Below, one piece after another: positions 15,494 to 24,359 of a DNA stretch of 64,000 bases. The notes under the pieces were generated by a model. It did not search any database. It was not told the origin of the DNA and was given only the letters and a program-made list of their open reading frames with translations. A program made the translations under genes and the position numbers. The DNA is taken from assembly GCA_046533095.1 (NCBI GenBank), contig JAJQRA010000024.1:152238-216237 (forward strand). The letters are read 5' to 3'. This DNA is from ZAX-1 sp046533095 (GTDB lineage: Bacteria > Bacillota > Clostridia > Lachnospirales > Lachnospiraceae). Positions within the stretch are counted from its first letter, which is position 1, and each line of letters begins with the position of its first letter.

Positions 15494-17566
15494 ATGAAAA
15501 GGAAGAAACAGCAAATCTCAGTGATTGCGATGGATCCAATGGCGGCGAAATCTTATGGGAAAGAGGTAGAGGCCTTATTTGGCGATGATGCGGATATTTG
15601 CGTATTTTCTGTTAAAGATGGTTCTGCTGCCGGTGTTTTAAAGCGGGCGGATCTATTTGTGGCCACCACGGATGCTTACGGTTCGGCGGAGGAGCTAGCG
15701 CGCCATATTCCCATGGGATGTCAGACGATGGCGATCGAAGTCTCCTTTAAATGGAGCGAATTGCGTAAATTAAAAGAGATTCCAGCGGGCAGTAGGGTTT
15801 TGTTTGTCAACCTGACGCAGACGATGGCTAGAGAAGCGATTGCTCAGTTGGAACAATTTGGCATCAACCACGTAACATGGATTCCTTATTATCCGGGTGG
15901 GCATCTAGAGGAAGGCGCTCATATTGCGGTAACACCGGGCGAAATGCGTTATGTTCCAGCGTCCGTGGAAACGAAGATTGATTTGGGCCAGCGGGCCTGC
16001 ACCTCTGGCATGATGATTGAGATTGCGTTGCGGCTAGGGTTAGAGCATTTATTGGAAACGGAAAAATTTCAAACTTATTTTAGCTCCATTGCCACTAGCA
16101 ATTATAGTTTCGACCGGATGTTTTCCCGTTCTATCCGTATAGAGAGCCAGTTCAGCATTTTGATGGACATTTTAGGTGACGGCGTCATTGGCGTGAATGA
16201 AAAGAACGAGGTTTTTGCCTGCAACAAAAAGGCGGTGGAAATTACCCGGACAGATGTACTGCTTGTGATGGAGAAAAGTGGAAACAAGGCTTTTCCCTAC
16301 ATTCCTTTTTCAAAGTGTTTGCAAGAAAGACAGCGGATACCGGTTAGGGTCAGCAATGTCAATGGCCTTAGTATTAGTGTCGAGGTTGTACCGGTGATGA
16401 GGCAAAAGGCGTGTATTGGTGCTTTTGCCATCCTGCAAAAATTCAATGAAGTGGAAATCCGGCAAAGCGAGCTGCGCAAGCAATTGTCTTGCAAGGGCAA
16501 TCGTGCGAAATATGGATTTGAGGATGTAATCGGAGAATCGATGGCAATTATCGGTACAAAAGATGTTTTAAAGCGGATGGCCACTAGCGAAAGCCCGATC
16601 CTTTTGATTGGCGAAACTGGTACCGGCAAGGAATTGTTTGCCCATGCGGTTCATCGGGCTTCTAAGCGCTCTATGGGTCCGTTTGTTGCCATTAATGTGG
16701 CCGCACTTCCGGAAAGTCTATTAGAAAGTGAGCTGTTTGGCTATGAGGAGGGGGCATTTACGGGAGCAAAAAAGGGTGGACATCCCGGTTTGTTTGAAGC
16801 TTCCCACAAGGGAACGATTTTTTTAGATGAGGTGGAGGGCATGAGCCTTGCCCATCAGGTGAAACTGCTTCGTGTCTTACAGGAGCGCGAGGTTATGCGG
16901 GTGGGTGGCAACCGTACGATCAGCATTGATGTGCGGGTCGTAGCGGCGACCAATGAATCCTTAGAACAAAATGTAAGAGAGGGGAAATTTCGAAAGGATT
17001 TATATTACCGCTTGAACACATTGCCCGTTGTAATCCCCACTTTGGCAAAACGAGGGGACGATGTGTTTTTGCTGATTGAGCATTTCAAGGTAGAATTAGG
17101 TGGAAACTTTAGACTGATGGAGCCGGTGAAGGGGTTTCTTCGGCATTATCCATGGCCGGGCAATGTTAGGGAATTGCGAAATGTGGTGGAATATTTTATT
17201 TATATCGGCCATGACCAGATAACGATGGACGATTTGCCTCCTACGATTTTTTTAAGCACGCATCGTATAAACAGTATACATAGCACGCCCCCCATATTGA
17301 GCGCAGATACATCGAAAGAGGGTACGGCAGCGTTCGATAATTTTCGCTTTGTATTGGAGCAGCTGTATTTAGCATCGGAGGAGCAATGCTCCATGGGCAG
17401 GGATAAGCTGATGAAAAAAGCGTGGGAGTATCGAATACCAATCTCTCAACAGGAAATCCGCACAATCCTGACTGAAATGGCAAACAAGGGGTTTGTTCGT
17501 GTCAGCAAAGGCCGGGGTGGAAGCCGATTGACACCGAAGGGACGAGAAATATGGGAAAATGGTTAA
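15494..17566 (+). CDS. Sigma-54-dependent transcriptional activator (CdsR-like)
   Basis: A 690-residue enhancer-binding protein. The N-terminal ~200 residues form a Rossmann-like sensory region resembling PrpR-type effector domains. A PAS-like segment follows (about 215-320, ILMDILGDGVIGVNEKNEV). The AAA+ domain (about 335-560) has Walker A GETGTGKE, the sigma-54 contact motif ESELFGYEEGAFTGAKK, Walker B FLDEVEGM and the arginine region. The C-terminus is not a Fis-type helix-turn-helix but resembles a winged helix (TILTEMANKGFVRVSKGRG). It is divergent from the cysteine desulfidase operon and upstream of the C-S lyase, both of which have -24/-12 promoters, so it is the likely activator of both. 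The effector is probably cysteine or a derivative (inference). Confidence 0.9.
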   Translation: MKRKKQQISVIAMDPMAAKSYGKEVEALFGDDADICVFSVKDGSAAGVLKRADLFVATTDAYGSAEELARHIPMGCQTMAIEVSFKWSELRKLKEIPAGSRVLFVNLTQTMAREAIAQLEQFGINHVTWIPYYPGGHLEEGAHIAVTPGEMRYVPASVETKIDLGQRACTSGMMIEIALRLGLEHLLETEKFQTYFSSIATSNYSFDRMFSRSIRIESQFSILMDILGDGVIGVNEKNEVFACNKKAVEITRTDVLLVMEKSGNKAFPYIPFSKCLQERQRIPVRVSNVNGLSISVEVVPVMRQKACIGAFAILQKFNEVEIRQSELRKQLSCKGNRAKYGFEDVIGESMAIIGTKDVLKRMATSESPILLIGETGTGKELFAHAVHRASKRSMGPFVAINVAALPESLLESELFGYEEGAFTGAKKGGHPGLFEASHKGTIFLDEVEGMSLAHQVKLLRVLQEREVMRVGGNRTISIDVRVVAATNESLEQNVREGKFRKDLYYRLNTLPVVIPTLAKRGDDVFLLIEHFKVELGGNFRLMEPVKGFLRHYPWPGNVRELRNVVEYFIYIGHDQITMDDLPPTIFLSTHRINSIHSTPPILSADTSKEGTAAFDNFRFVLEQLYLASEEQCSMGRDKLMKKAWEYRIPISQQEIRTILTEMANKGFVRVSKGRGGSRLTPKGREIWENG

Positions 17567-17701
17567 AGATTATGAAATGAAAATGGTATATAACCAATAA
17601 AATCAGAATAATCGCTGCTTGGTATACATCCTTTACGGATGATTGAAATACTTTCACACGAAGTGTTCCATGCGTTGCATTACTGAGAGTACGAAAAGGC
17701 A

Positions 17702-17714
17702 AGAACTGTTCTTT
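17702..17714. promoter_or_regulatory. Candidate activator binding site upstream of the C-S lyase gene
   Basis: AAGAACTGTTCTT is a perfect inverted repeat with one central base, 22 bases upstream of the -24 box. A half-copy (AAGAACAGTT) lies at about 17764. It is similar to three sites in the 15296-15478 repeats. Confidence 0.5.
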
Positions 17715-17736
17715 TGTAATTTATGGATTTTTCTGT

Positions 17737-17753
17737 TGGCATGATTATTGCTT
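17737..17753 (+). promoter_or_regulatory. Sigma-54 (-24/-12) promoter of the C-S lyase gene
   Basis: TTGGCATGATTATTGCT matches TTGGCAY-N5-TTGCT with correct spacing, 64 bases before the start codon. Confidence 0.78.
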
Positions 17754-17816
17754 ATTTAAAATTAAGAACAGTTACAGAAATTTTGCATACAACCTACCAT
17801 GAAGGAGGGAAAAGCG

Positions 17817-18986
17817 ATGAAGTATGATTTTGACAAGATTTATGACCGCTCCCAAAACCACTCTGCCAAGTATGATGAGCGTAAAAAGAAATTTGGTACA
17901 GATGACATCATCCCATTGTGGATTGCAGATATGGATTTTAAGACGGCCCAACCTATCATTGATGCACTAAAGAGCCGGGCGGAAGAGGGAATGTGGGGCT
18001 ATACCGCAAGGCCTGACAGCTATTTTACCGCCATTTTAAATTGGCAGAAGAACCGAAATGGTTGGGATATCGATCGGAGCCTTATGAGTTTTTGCCCGGG
18101 AGTAGTTCAAACCATTAGCGCTATGGTGCGGCTGTACACCCCACAAGGCGGCAATGTTCTAATTCAGACACCGGTATATTCTGAATTTTATGACATGAGC
18201 GAGGCGTGGAACCGCAAGGTGATAGAGAATCAGCTTGTGGAACAGGACGGTAAATGGACGGTGGATTTTATAGATTTTGAGGAAAAGCTTTTACAGGCGG
18301 ATTTGTTTGTGCTATGTAGCCCTCACAATCCACTTGGCATCGTATGGGAAGAAAAGGAACTCGCTCGGATGATGCAGCTGTGCTTAAAATATCATGTTTT
18401 GGTGCTATCCGACGAAATTCACTCTGATCTCGTTTTCCATGGGAAGAAACATATTCCAACCGCCACGCTGTCGAAAGAGATTGCTGCGAATGTAGTCACT
18501 GGCATCTCCGCTACCAAGACGTTTAACATGGCGGGATTGCAGGCCTCCACAGTGGTGTTCCCCAACCGGCACATGAAACAGGTTTTCGATCACTTTTGGC
18601 AGTGTATGGATATTCACCGGAACAATGCTTTTAGCCTTATTGCCGTAGAAACGGCATTTCTAGAAGGAGAAGAGTGGCTAGAGCAGCTTTTAGTTTACCT
18701 TAGCGCAAACTTGGATTTTGTGGTTGACTACTGCGCAAAGAACATCCCTAAGATCAAGCCACTTATGCCGGATGCGACCTATCTTATGTGGCTTGACTGC
18801 CGAGCATTAGGCATGACCAACGAGGAACTTCACGATTTTATGATTCAGAAAGCCAAAATAGGACTAAATGAAGGCGACTCCTTTGGACGAAGCCTGACAG
18901 GCTATATGCGGCTTAATGTAGCCTGCCCTTGCTTGATATTAGAAAAAGCACTAGGCCAGTTGAAATCTGCCGTGGATAGCTTGTAA
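17817..18986 (+). CDS. MalY/PatB family PLP-dependent C-S lyase (cystathionine beta-lyase type)
   Basis: A 389-residue fold-type I PLP enzyme that cleaves the carbon-sulfur bond of cystathionine, cystine or cysteine. Visible motifs: IPLWIADMDF and WGYTARPDSY near the N-terminus, SPHNPLGIVW, the PLP-contact Asp in LSDEIHSDL, and the Schiff-base Lys in SATKTFNMAGLQ. C-terminal RLNVACP carries the carboxylate-binding Arg. The start is ATG 17817 behind GAAGGAGG; a longer form from 17799 would overlap the ribosome binding site. The sigma-54 promoter places it in the same regulon as the cysteine desulfidase, consistent with catabolism of sulfur amino acids. It is followed by an eight-unit tandem repeat. 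Confidence 0.92.
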   Translation: MKYDFDKIYDRSQNHSAKYDERKKKFGTDDIIPLWIADMDFKTAQPIIDALKSRAEEGMWGYTARPDSYFTAILNWQKNRNGWDIDRSLMSFCPGVVQTISAMVRLYTPQGGNVLIQTPVYSEFYDMSEAWNRKVIENQLVEQDGKWTVDFIDFEEKLLQADLFVLCSPHNPLGIVWEEKELARMMQLCLKYHVLVLSDEIHSDLVFHGKKHIPTATLSKEIAANVVTGISATKTFNMAGLQASTVVFPNRHMKQVFDHFWQCMDIHRNNAFSLIAVETAFLEGEEWLEQLLVYLSANLDFVVDYCAKNIPKIKPLMPDATYLMWLDCRALGMTNEELHDFMIQKAKIGLNEGDSFGRSLTGYMRLNVACPCLILEKALGQLKSAVDSL

Positions 18987-18994
18987 AACCCTCG

Positions 18995-19178
18995 CACTTT
19001 TGCATGAAGCAAGAAAACACTTTTGCATGAAGCAAGAAAACACTTTTGTATGAAGCAAGAAAACACTTTTGTATGAAGCAAGAAAACACTTTTGAATAAA
19101 GCAAGAAAATACTTTTGTATGAAGCAAGAAAATACTTTTGAATGAAACAAGAAAACACTTTTGCATGAAGCAAGAAAA
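18995..19178. repeat. Eight tandem 23-bp units (minisatellite)
   Basis: Eight units of consensus CACTTTTGYATGAAGCAAGA + AAA, starting every 23 bases from 18995 with a few substitutions. Each unit holds the small inverted repeat TTGC-ATGAA-GCAA. There are no spacers, so it is not CRISPR. No stop codons fall on the minus strand in any frame, which creates spurious long reading frames. Confidence 0.9.
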
Positions 19179-19563
19179 AATATTGAAAACGAGAAAAAAG
19201 TGTAGTATCATACACTTGAGTGAAAACAAATGGCAATTCTCGGGATTTTGTTACAAAAACCCCCAACCACAAGGGCATATTTTCAAACGAAGATCGAAAA
19301 AACCTCGCTAAATGTGGAATGCATTGCGTTGTAATGGGTACGGAATCTTACCGGCAATCCATCTATGAATCGGAAGAACTTGTTCTATGATCAGAAGTTT
19401 TCATTGATGGCAGAAGCAACGATCATCGAAGCATTTTTGATACTTTGCGATTAGAGATGTGAATATTATACACATTGGATGTGATGCAACGATCATCGAA
19501 GCATCTTTGATACTTTGATATACGGTACTTTACGATAGGGTACTAGACGGGATGGAGAACTGG
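19179..19563. other. Intergenic region with two copies of a 32-bp direct repeat
   Basis: The sequence starting GCAACGATCATCGAAGCAT occurs at 19416-19447 and 19486-19517 with one mismatch, 70 bases apart, just before the sensor kinase gene. It could be a regulator binding site pair. No gene is seen in the rest of the stretch. Confidence 0.6.
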
Positions 19564-21315
19564 ATGAAAGGATTATTTCGTAAGGCTGATATATTTCATA
19601 AGCTATTTCGTAGCCATATGATGTTGGCTGTGATCTTGATTTTTGTTTTTTTGACTACGGTGTGTGTTTTCTTTACCGTAACCATACAGCAAAAAAATCA
19701 ATTTTTTATGGATGATGTCGTCAACCTGAATGCAAAACGCTTGAATGAACTGACGGATACAATGAAAAGCTGTTCCAATGCAGTGATGTTCGCCCTTAAT
19801 CAACAAGGCTTTCTGGATGATACGTCAAACGATACGGAACTGGCTCGCTATAACAAAATTACACGCCAGTTGTCTTTGATGTGCCAGGTTTATAAAAACG
19901 TGGATTCTCTTGTTTATGTTACGATGTCTGGTAAAGTTTATTCAAATCAACATGGGATAGGATCCGCCCTTAACAGTTCTTCTATGCAGCCATACCAAGA
20001 TCAATTAGAATCGAATTCTACAAAGCCTGTCTGCTTTGGGGTTGTTTTAGACGATGGATTGAGCACCATTGACGATGAACCCGTTTTGCTTGTGGGCAAG
20101 AAGATTATACGGATTACCGATGGCGTTACGTTGGGATTTTTATACATAGCCATACAAGGCTCCCATGTCGTATCGGTGTATGGCGATGCGACTTACACAC
20201 CCGGTACGGTATTTTATCTAAGCAGCATGTCTGGCGCAGTGCTTTCCTCAAATGCTCCATCCGACGGGGACGCTAATTTTTTGCAGGCAATCAGTGAATC
20301 CTCACAGATGAAGACATCGTTTTTTAATGGTGGGAACTATTTTCTTTCCTACAAAATACCGATTTCTTCGATGGATGCTTTCCTGATCTGTGTGATTCCC
20401 ATTTTTGAACTTTATGACGACCTAATCGTCATTGTTACCTTAGTTTTCGCAATTGGCATTGCGGGTATTGTGGTTTCAGTGAAAATGGCGCGGCGCCTAT
20501 CCTATAAAATCTCAACGCCCATATGCCGCCTTACGTTTGATATGTATGCCGTGGAGAGCGGAGATATTTCCCTTCGAAGCTTCGTTCGTACCGATGACGA
20601 GATTGGAACGCTTGCCACGGGATTTAACAAAATGCTGGATCAAATTAACGTTTTGATTGATACGATCAAGCAGGAACAGAAACAAAAAGGGGAAGTGGAA
20701 ATGGCTCTGCTTCAAAATCAAATCAAGCCGCACTTCCTCTATAACGCGCTTAACACGATCCATAGCCTTTGTTTGATTGACGAACCGGAAAGGGCGGCAG
20801 AAGCGGCGGAATCCCTCGCAAGGCATTACCGCGCCAATCTCTCCGGCGGACACAATATCATTACGCTAAAGGATGAGTTGGCCGGCGTGGAGGGGTATTT
20901 TGACATTCAAAGAATCAGATATTCCAGCCACTTGCTAACGGGGATCATATGCGATGCGGATGCCCAGTCGGCACGATTGCCCAAAATGACGATACAGCCT
21001 ATTGTTGAAAATGCGGTTGAACACGGTGTTCGCCCGAAGGGGAACGGCAATGTGCTGGTACAGGTGAAGAAAATTGGTGGAGATATTTTTATAGAAGTAA
21101 TAGACGATGGCATCGGTATGAATGAAAAAGTAATGAAACATATTTTGACGCGTGAAAGCCATACAGGTTTCGGCCTTAAAAATGTGAATGAGAGGCTGCA
21201 AAAATTTACCCAAACTTCCGAGCCGATTACGATTGAGAGTAAGGAAGGGCTTGGAACTACCGTTACTGTGAGGGTGAGCAAAGGGGGGGCATGCAGTGAA
21301 AGTGTTGATTGCTGA
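19564..21315 (+). CDS. Sensor histidine kinase, YesM/LytS-type
   Basis: About 583 residues. Transmembrane helices lie near residues 17-40 and 285-310 and flank a ~240-residue extracellular sensor of the Cache type. HAMP follows (RLSYKISTPICRL to EIGTLATGFNKML). The His_kinase domain has QIKPHFLYNALNTI with the phospho-acceptor His. HATPase_c has QPIVENAVEHGV and DDGIGM. ATG 19564 has GGAG six bases upstream; ATG 19552 in the same frame has a poor site. The gene overlaps the response regulator by 20 bases. It precedes a sugar ABC operon with two alpha-galactosidases, so it probably senses an alpha-galactoside. Confidence 0.92.
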   Translation: MKGLFRKADIFHKLFRSHMMLAVILIFVFLTTVCVFFTVTIQQKNQFFMDDVVNLNAKRLNELTDTMKSCSNAVMFALNQQGFLDDTSNDTELARYNKITRQLSLMCQVYKNVDSLVYVTMSGKVYSNQHGIGSALNSSSMQPYQDQLESNSTKPVCFGVVLDDGLSTIDDEPVLLVGKKIIRITDGVTLGFLYIAIQGSHVVSVYGDATYTPGTVFYLSSMSGAVLSSNAPSDGDANFLQAISESSQMKTSFFNGGNYFLSYKIPISSMDAFLICVIPIFELYDDLIVIVTLVFAIGIAGIVVSVKMARRLSYKISTPICRLTFDMYAVESGDISLRSFVRTDDEIGTLATGFNKMLDQINVLIDTIKQEQKQKGEVEMALLQNQIKPHFLYNALNTIHSLCLIDEPERAAEAAESLARHYRANLSGGHNIITLKDELAGVEGYFDIQRIRYSSHLLTGIICDADAQSARLPKMTIQPIVENAVEHGVRPKGNGNVLVQVKKIGGDIFIEVIDDGIGMNEKVMKHILTRESHTGFGLKNVNERLQKFTQTSEPITIESKEGLGTTVTVRVSKGGACSESVDC

Positions 21316-22429
21316 CGACGAGGACGTGTTCCGTGTTTACCTAAAGAGGGCAGTTTTGTGGGAAGAATATGGGGATGTTTCTTTTTATGACGCGATGAAC
21401 GGAAAAGAAGCCCTTGCGCTTGCCGAACAGGTTCATCCTGATTTAGTCCTTGCTGATATTGAAATGCCCCTTATGAATGGATTGGAATTTTCCTCCGGTT
21501 TAAAACGTATCAATCCTGATTGTGAAATCCTAATTATTACCGGACATGAAAAGTTTGAGTATGCGCAAACCGCTCTTCGGATCGGAATCGCGGATTTTCT
21601 TTTAAAGCCCTTGCCGGCTCAGGCGCTCAAAACCGCCCTTACCCCGATTATCAGCCGTATACAGGAACGTAAGGCGACGAAAGAAATGCTTTTTTATGCA
21701 GACGGATTGAAAAGCTCTGAGGGATTTATACGGAAATGGGGCAAGATAAGATATCAAGATGAAAAGAATGGGATTGGAGAATTTTCCTATCCCTTCAAGG
21801 AAAACCAAGAACTTGCCAATGCGCTTAGAGTAGGCGATCGGGATGGCGTAAATGAGATCGTTGATCAGCTGATTGCAAAGAGTGACAGGGAACATGTCCC
21901 CCTAGATTGTCTGGTAAGCCTGTGCCTTGGACTTGTCACAGTTTGTTTGGAGGTGATACACGAAGTAGGTATGGTGCCAGAAAAGGTTTTCCCATCGGGC
22001 TTTATGCCTTATTCGGAACTTAAAAACCTAAAAAATTCAGATGAAGTATTAAAATGGTTGAAAGATATGTGTTTTGCTACAATACAAGGAACAAGCGGAA
22101 AAGCATCTTCACGCATCCATAAAATCGTGAGCGAGTCAAGGCGTATCATTTTGAACAATTATTCCGATCCGGATTTTAACGTGGAGAAATTATCAAAGGA
22201 AATCTTCTTTAGCGAAAGGTATTTGCGGCGGGCATTTAACCAGCTCGGAGAAGACAGCCCCTCCGCATATCTAAAAATGGTGCGTATGGAATCTGCGCTC
22301 ACTTTACTAAATGGGGGGAAAACCCCAACCGATACAAGTATACTGGTCGGATTTAACGACCCCGCATATTTTAGTAAATGCTTTAAGCAATACTTTGGAT
22401 ATTCTCCTTCTTGCTATGAAGAAAAATAA
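21296..22429 (+). CDS. Response regulator with AraC-type DNA-binding domain (YesN-type)
   Basis: A 377-residue protein. The N-terminal receiver has the DDED acidic pocket, the phospho-acceptor Asp in LADIEMPLMNG and Lys in LLKPLPA. The C-terminal ~100 residues form two helix-turn-helix motifs (EKLSKEIFFSERYLRRAFNQ; TSILVGFNDPAYFSKCFKQYFG). It starts at GTG 21296 inside the kinase gene, with a GGGGGGG run as ribosome binding site. It is partner of the preceding kinase and the likely activator of the downstream transport/GH operon. It is followed by a terminator at 22436. Confidence 0.93.
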   Translation: MKVLIADDEDVFRVYLKRAVLWEEYGDVSFYDAMNGKEALALAEQVHPDLVLADIEMPLMNGLEFSSGLKRINPDCEILIITGHEKFEYAQTALRIGIADFLLKPLPAQALKTALTPIISRIQERKATKEMLFYADGLKSSEGFIRKWGKIRYQDEKNGIGEFSYPFKENQELANALRVGDRDGVNEIVDQLIAKSDREHVPLDCLVSLCLGLVTVCLEVIHEVGMVPEKVFPSGFMPYSELKNLKNSDEVLKWLKDMCFATIQGTSGKASSRIHKIVSESRRIILNNYSDPDFNVEKLSKEIFFSERYLRRAFNQLGEDSPSAYLKMVRMESALTLLNGGKTPTDTSILVGFNDPAYFSKCFKQYFGYSPSCYEEK

Positions 22430-22435
22430 ATTTAG

Positions 22436-22458
22436 TCCGCGCAAGCGGGCTGTTTTTT
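22436..22458 (+). terminator. Intrinsic terminator after the response regulator
   Basis: TCCGC-GCAA-GCGGG stem followed by CTGTTTTTTT. Confidence 0.8.
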
Positions 22459-22460
22459 TG

Positions 22461-22669
22461 TATGATAGGAAAGTGCTTCTATCATACAAAAAACCCTCCG
22501 GGGGATCGCACTGCGGCGTATCAGGAAGTTGTTGCTGACGCAACTGCCGCAGGCGAAGAATCCTGAGGGCAGGATTCTTTATTATTATGATAGGAAAGTG
22601 CTTCTATCATACAAAAAACCCTCCGGGGGATCGCACTGCGGCGTATCAGGAAGTTGTTGCTGACGCAAC
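22461..22669. repeat. Perfect 84-bp direct duplication with hairpins
   Basis: Copies at 22461-22544 and 22586-22669 are identical over 84 bases. Each begins with the stem TATGATAG/CTATCATA and holds a CTGCGG...CCGCAG stem. A terminator-like hairpin AGAATCCT/AGGATTCT (22558-22579) lies between the copies. The block sits between the regulator genes and the sugar operon promoter. Confidence 0.85.
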
Positions 22670-22723
22670 CACCGCAGGATTCTTTATTGTGCCGTTATTT
22701 TCAGAGGCGTTCCGAAAATTCCA

Positions 22724-22752
22724 TTCACAAAACCTTCACCTGCTCTTATAAT
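22724..22752 (+). promoter_or_regulatory. Predicted promoter of the alpha-galactoside operon
   Basis: TTCACA (22724-22729), a 17-base spacer and a perfect TATAAT (22747-22752), 35 bases upstream of the binding-protein start. Confidence 0.65.
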
Positions 22753-22787
22753 AAAATTACCTATTAACCCAAAGGAGGATTTATAAG

Positions 22788-24176
22788 ATGATGAAGAAGA
22801 AAATGAAAAGGTTCTGTGCGTTAATGCTATCCATGTGCGTTATATTATCTCTAACGGCATGCTCTACGAACAATCAAGACGCTGCTTCGGCAAGTGGGGA
22901 AAATGCGGATTCCCCAAAAGATCCCGAACCCGCCCCCGCCTCAGAAGATACAAAGGTATCGGATTCAGAAGATACAAGCGAGGAACACGAGCCGATCACA
23001 TTACGCATCTACACGCGCTATAGTGACGATGACAGTATTTTGCCCTACGACTATATGGTTTCCGAACTTGCCAAGGATATGCCTTGGGTTACCTTAGAAC
23101 TTGATCCACAGGCCGCCGATGATAACGTAAAAATCAAATCATACGCAGCAACAGGCGATATGCCCGACATTTTCAATATCACGGGACTGGATGTAATCGA
23201 CACATTAAATCAGTCAGGCAACATCGCTGACCTGACGGACAAAGTAAAAGCAAACGGTTTTGCCGATAAAGTTTTGCCAAATAGCCAAAGTAAGCTCTAT
23301 CACCCAAATGACGACAAAGTTTATACGTTGCCTTATATGGGCAACGAGGTTACGCTGCTCTTTGCAAATACAGAACTATTTGAGAAAAACAAGATTAAAA
23401 TTCCGGAAACGCTTGATGAATTAAAAACCGCCTGCACGGAATTTAATAAGCTCGGAATTACTCCGATCGCAACGTTTGGGAAAGAAACATGGCTATGTAT
23501 GGCACTGGTAGAGATGATTATAACCCGCTATGTGCCAAGTGGGTTTCGAGGGCTTGACGATGGAACAGTGACGATCGACGACCCTGGATTTTTACAAGGT
23601 GCACAGGAAGTGCTGGATTTGGTAAATGCAGGTATGCTGTCAAGCAGCGCGGTAAATACCAATTATGAACAGGCGGCGGCCCAATTTTATAACGGCGAAG
23701 CGGCAATGCTGGTAAATGGCCAATGGGAGATTTCTAGTTCAGAGGAAAAATTAGGGGATAAGGCGACCTGGATTCCACTTCCCTCAAAAACAGAAGAGGA
23801 TTTTCAAACAGCACAATACAACTTTGTCGGCGGCTCAGGTACGCCTGGCGGTTTCGCAGTTTCCCCTCATTCAGAGAACTATGATACGGCGGTAGAAGTT
23901 GCATGCTATATCGCGGAAAAATACGCTTGGTTTAATTATAATATGCGTGGTTCCGTCATGGTTGCCATTGATGTAGACAAGGAACCGAACGTAGAAATGC
24001 CGGCGATGATGCAAAAGCTTGCTGATTACATACCGAAAATGGGAGAAACGACCCTATTATTTAGCCTTAGCGGAACAGAACTGACCGTGACCATACAAGA
24101 CGAATGCCAGAGGCTTCTTTCAGGCAATACAACAGCAGAAGAGTTTGTTGCAAATATCAAGCGTGTCATAAACTAG
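22788..24176 (+). CDS. Sugar ABC transporter substrate-binding lipoprotein (family 1)
   Basis: A 462-residue extracellular solute-binding protein. The signal peptide ends in a lipobox, LTAC, with the lipidated Cys near residue 26, followed by a Glu/Pro/Asp-rich linker. The mature part has the family 1 fold (TGDMPDIFNITG, YNGEAAMLVNGQWE, GGSGTPGGFAVSP). AAAGGAGG lies upstream of the tandem ATG codons. It is the first gene of an operon with two permeases and two alpha-galactosidases, so it likely binds raffinose, melibiose or related alpha-galactosides. No ATPase gene is present; a shared MsmK-type ATPase elsewhere would be needed. Confidence 0.93.
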   Translation: MMKKKMKRFCALMLSMCVILSLTACSTNNQDAASASGENADSPKDPEPAPASEDTKVSDSEDTSEEHEPITLRIYTRYSDDDSILPYDYMVSELAKDMPWVTLELDPQAADDNVKIKSYAATGDMPDIFNITGLDVIDTLNQSGNIADLTDKVKANGFADKVLPNSQSKLYHPNDDKVYTLPYMGNEVTLLFANTELFEKNKIKIPETLDELKTACTEFNKLGITPIATFGKETWLCMALVEMIITRYVPSGFRGLDDGTVTIDDPGFLQGAQEVLDLVNAGMLSSSAVNTNYEQAAAQFYNGEAAMLVNGQWEISSSEEKLGDKATWIPLPSKTEEDFQTAQYNFVGGSGTPGGFAVSPHSENYDTAVEVACYIAEKYAWFNYNMRGSVMVAIDVDKEPNVEMPAMMQKLADYIPKMGETTLLFSLSGTELTVTIQDECQRLLSGNTTAEEFVANIKRVIN

Positions 24177-24258
24177 CTACATGTAGTTTTAGCAAAGCGT
24201 TAGGTAGATTTACGGCAAAGTATCAGCACGAAGTACGTTGGCAATTAAAATTGCCTGT

Positions 24259-24324
24259 AATACGAAGGCGCCAACGTATGGATGCTTGAAAATACGAAGG
24301 CTGCCAACGTATGGGATGCTTGAA
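24259..24324 (+). repeat. Two tandem ~33-bp units between binding protein and permease
   Basis: Units 24259-24290 and 24291-24324, each containing the inverted repeat ATACG...CGTAT and ending GATGCTTGAA. A short hairpin GGCAATT/AATTGCC (24239-24254) lies just before. They may reduce downstream expression relative to the binding protein, as is common in such operons. Confidence 0.65.
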
Positions 24325-24359
24325 AAATAGTAGAATGTTAAAAGAGGGGTGATTGTGTC

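Noticed and set aside
18995..19178. Regular repeats that could suggest a CRISPR array
   Set aside because: Units are directly adjacent with no spacers, and no cas genes are nearby.
18902..19278. Three overlapping minus-strand reading frames rich in Phe, Leu and Cys
   Set aside because: They are translations of the 23-bp tandem repeat in all three frames, with no start signals.
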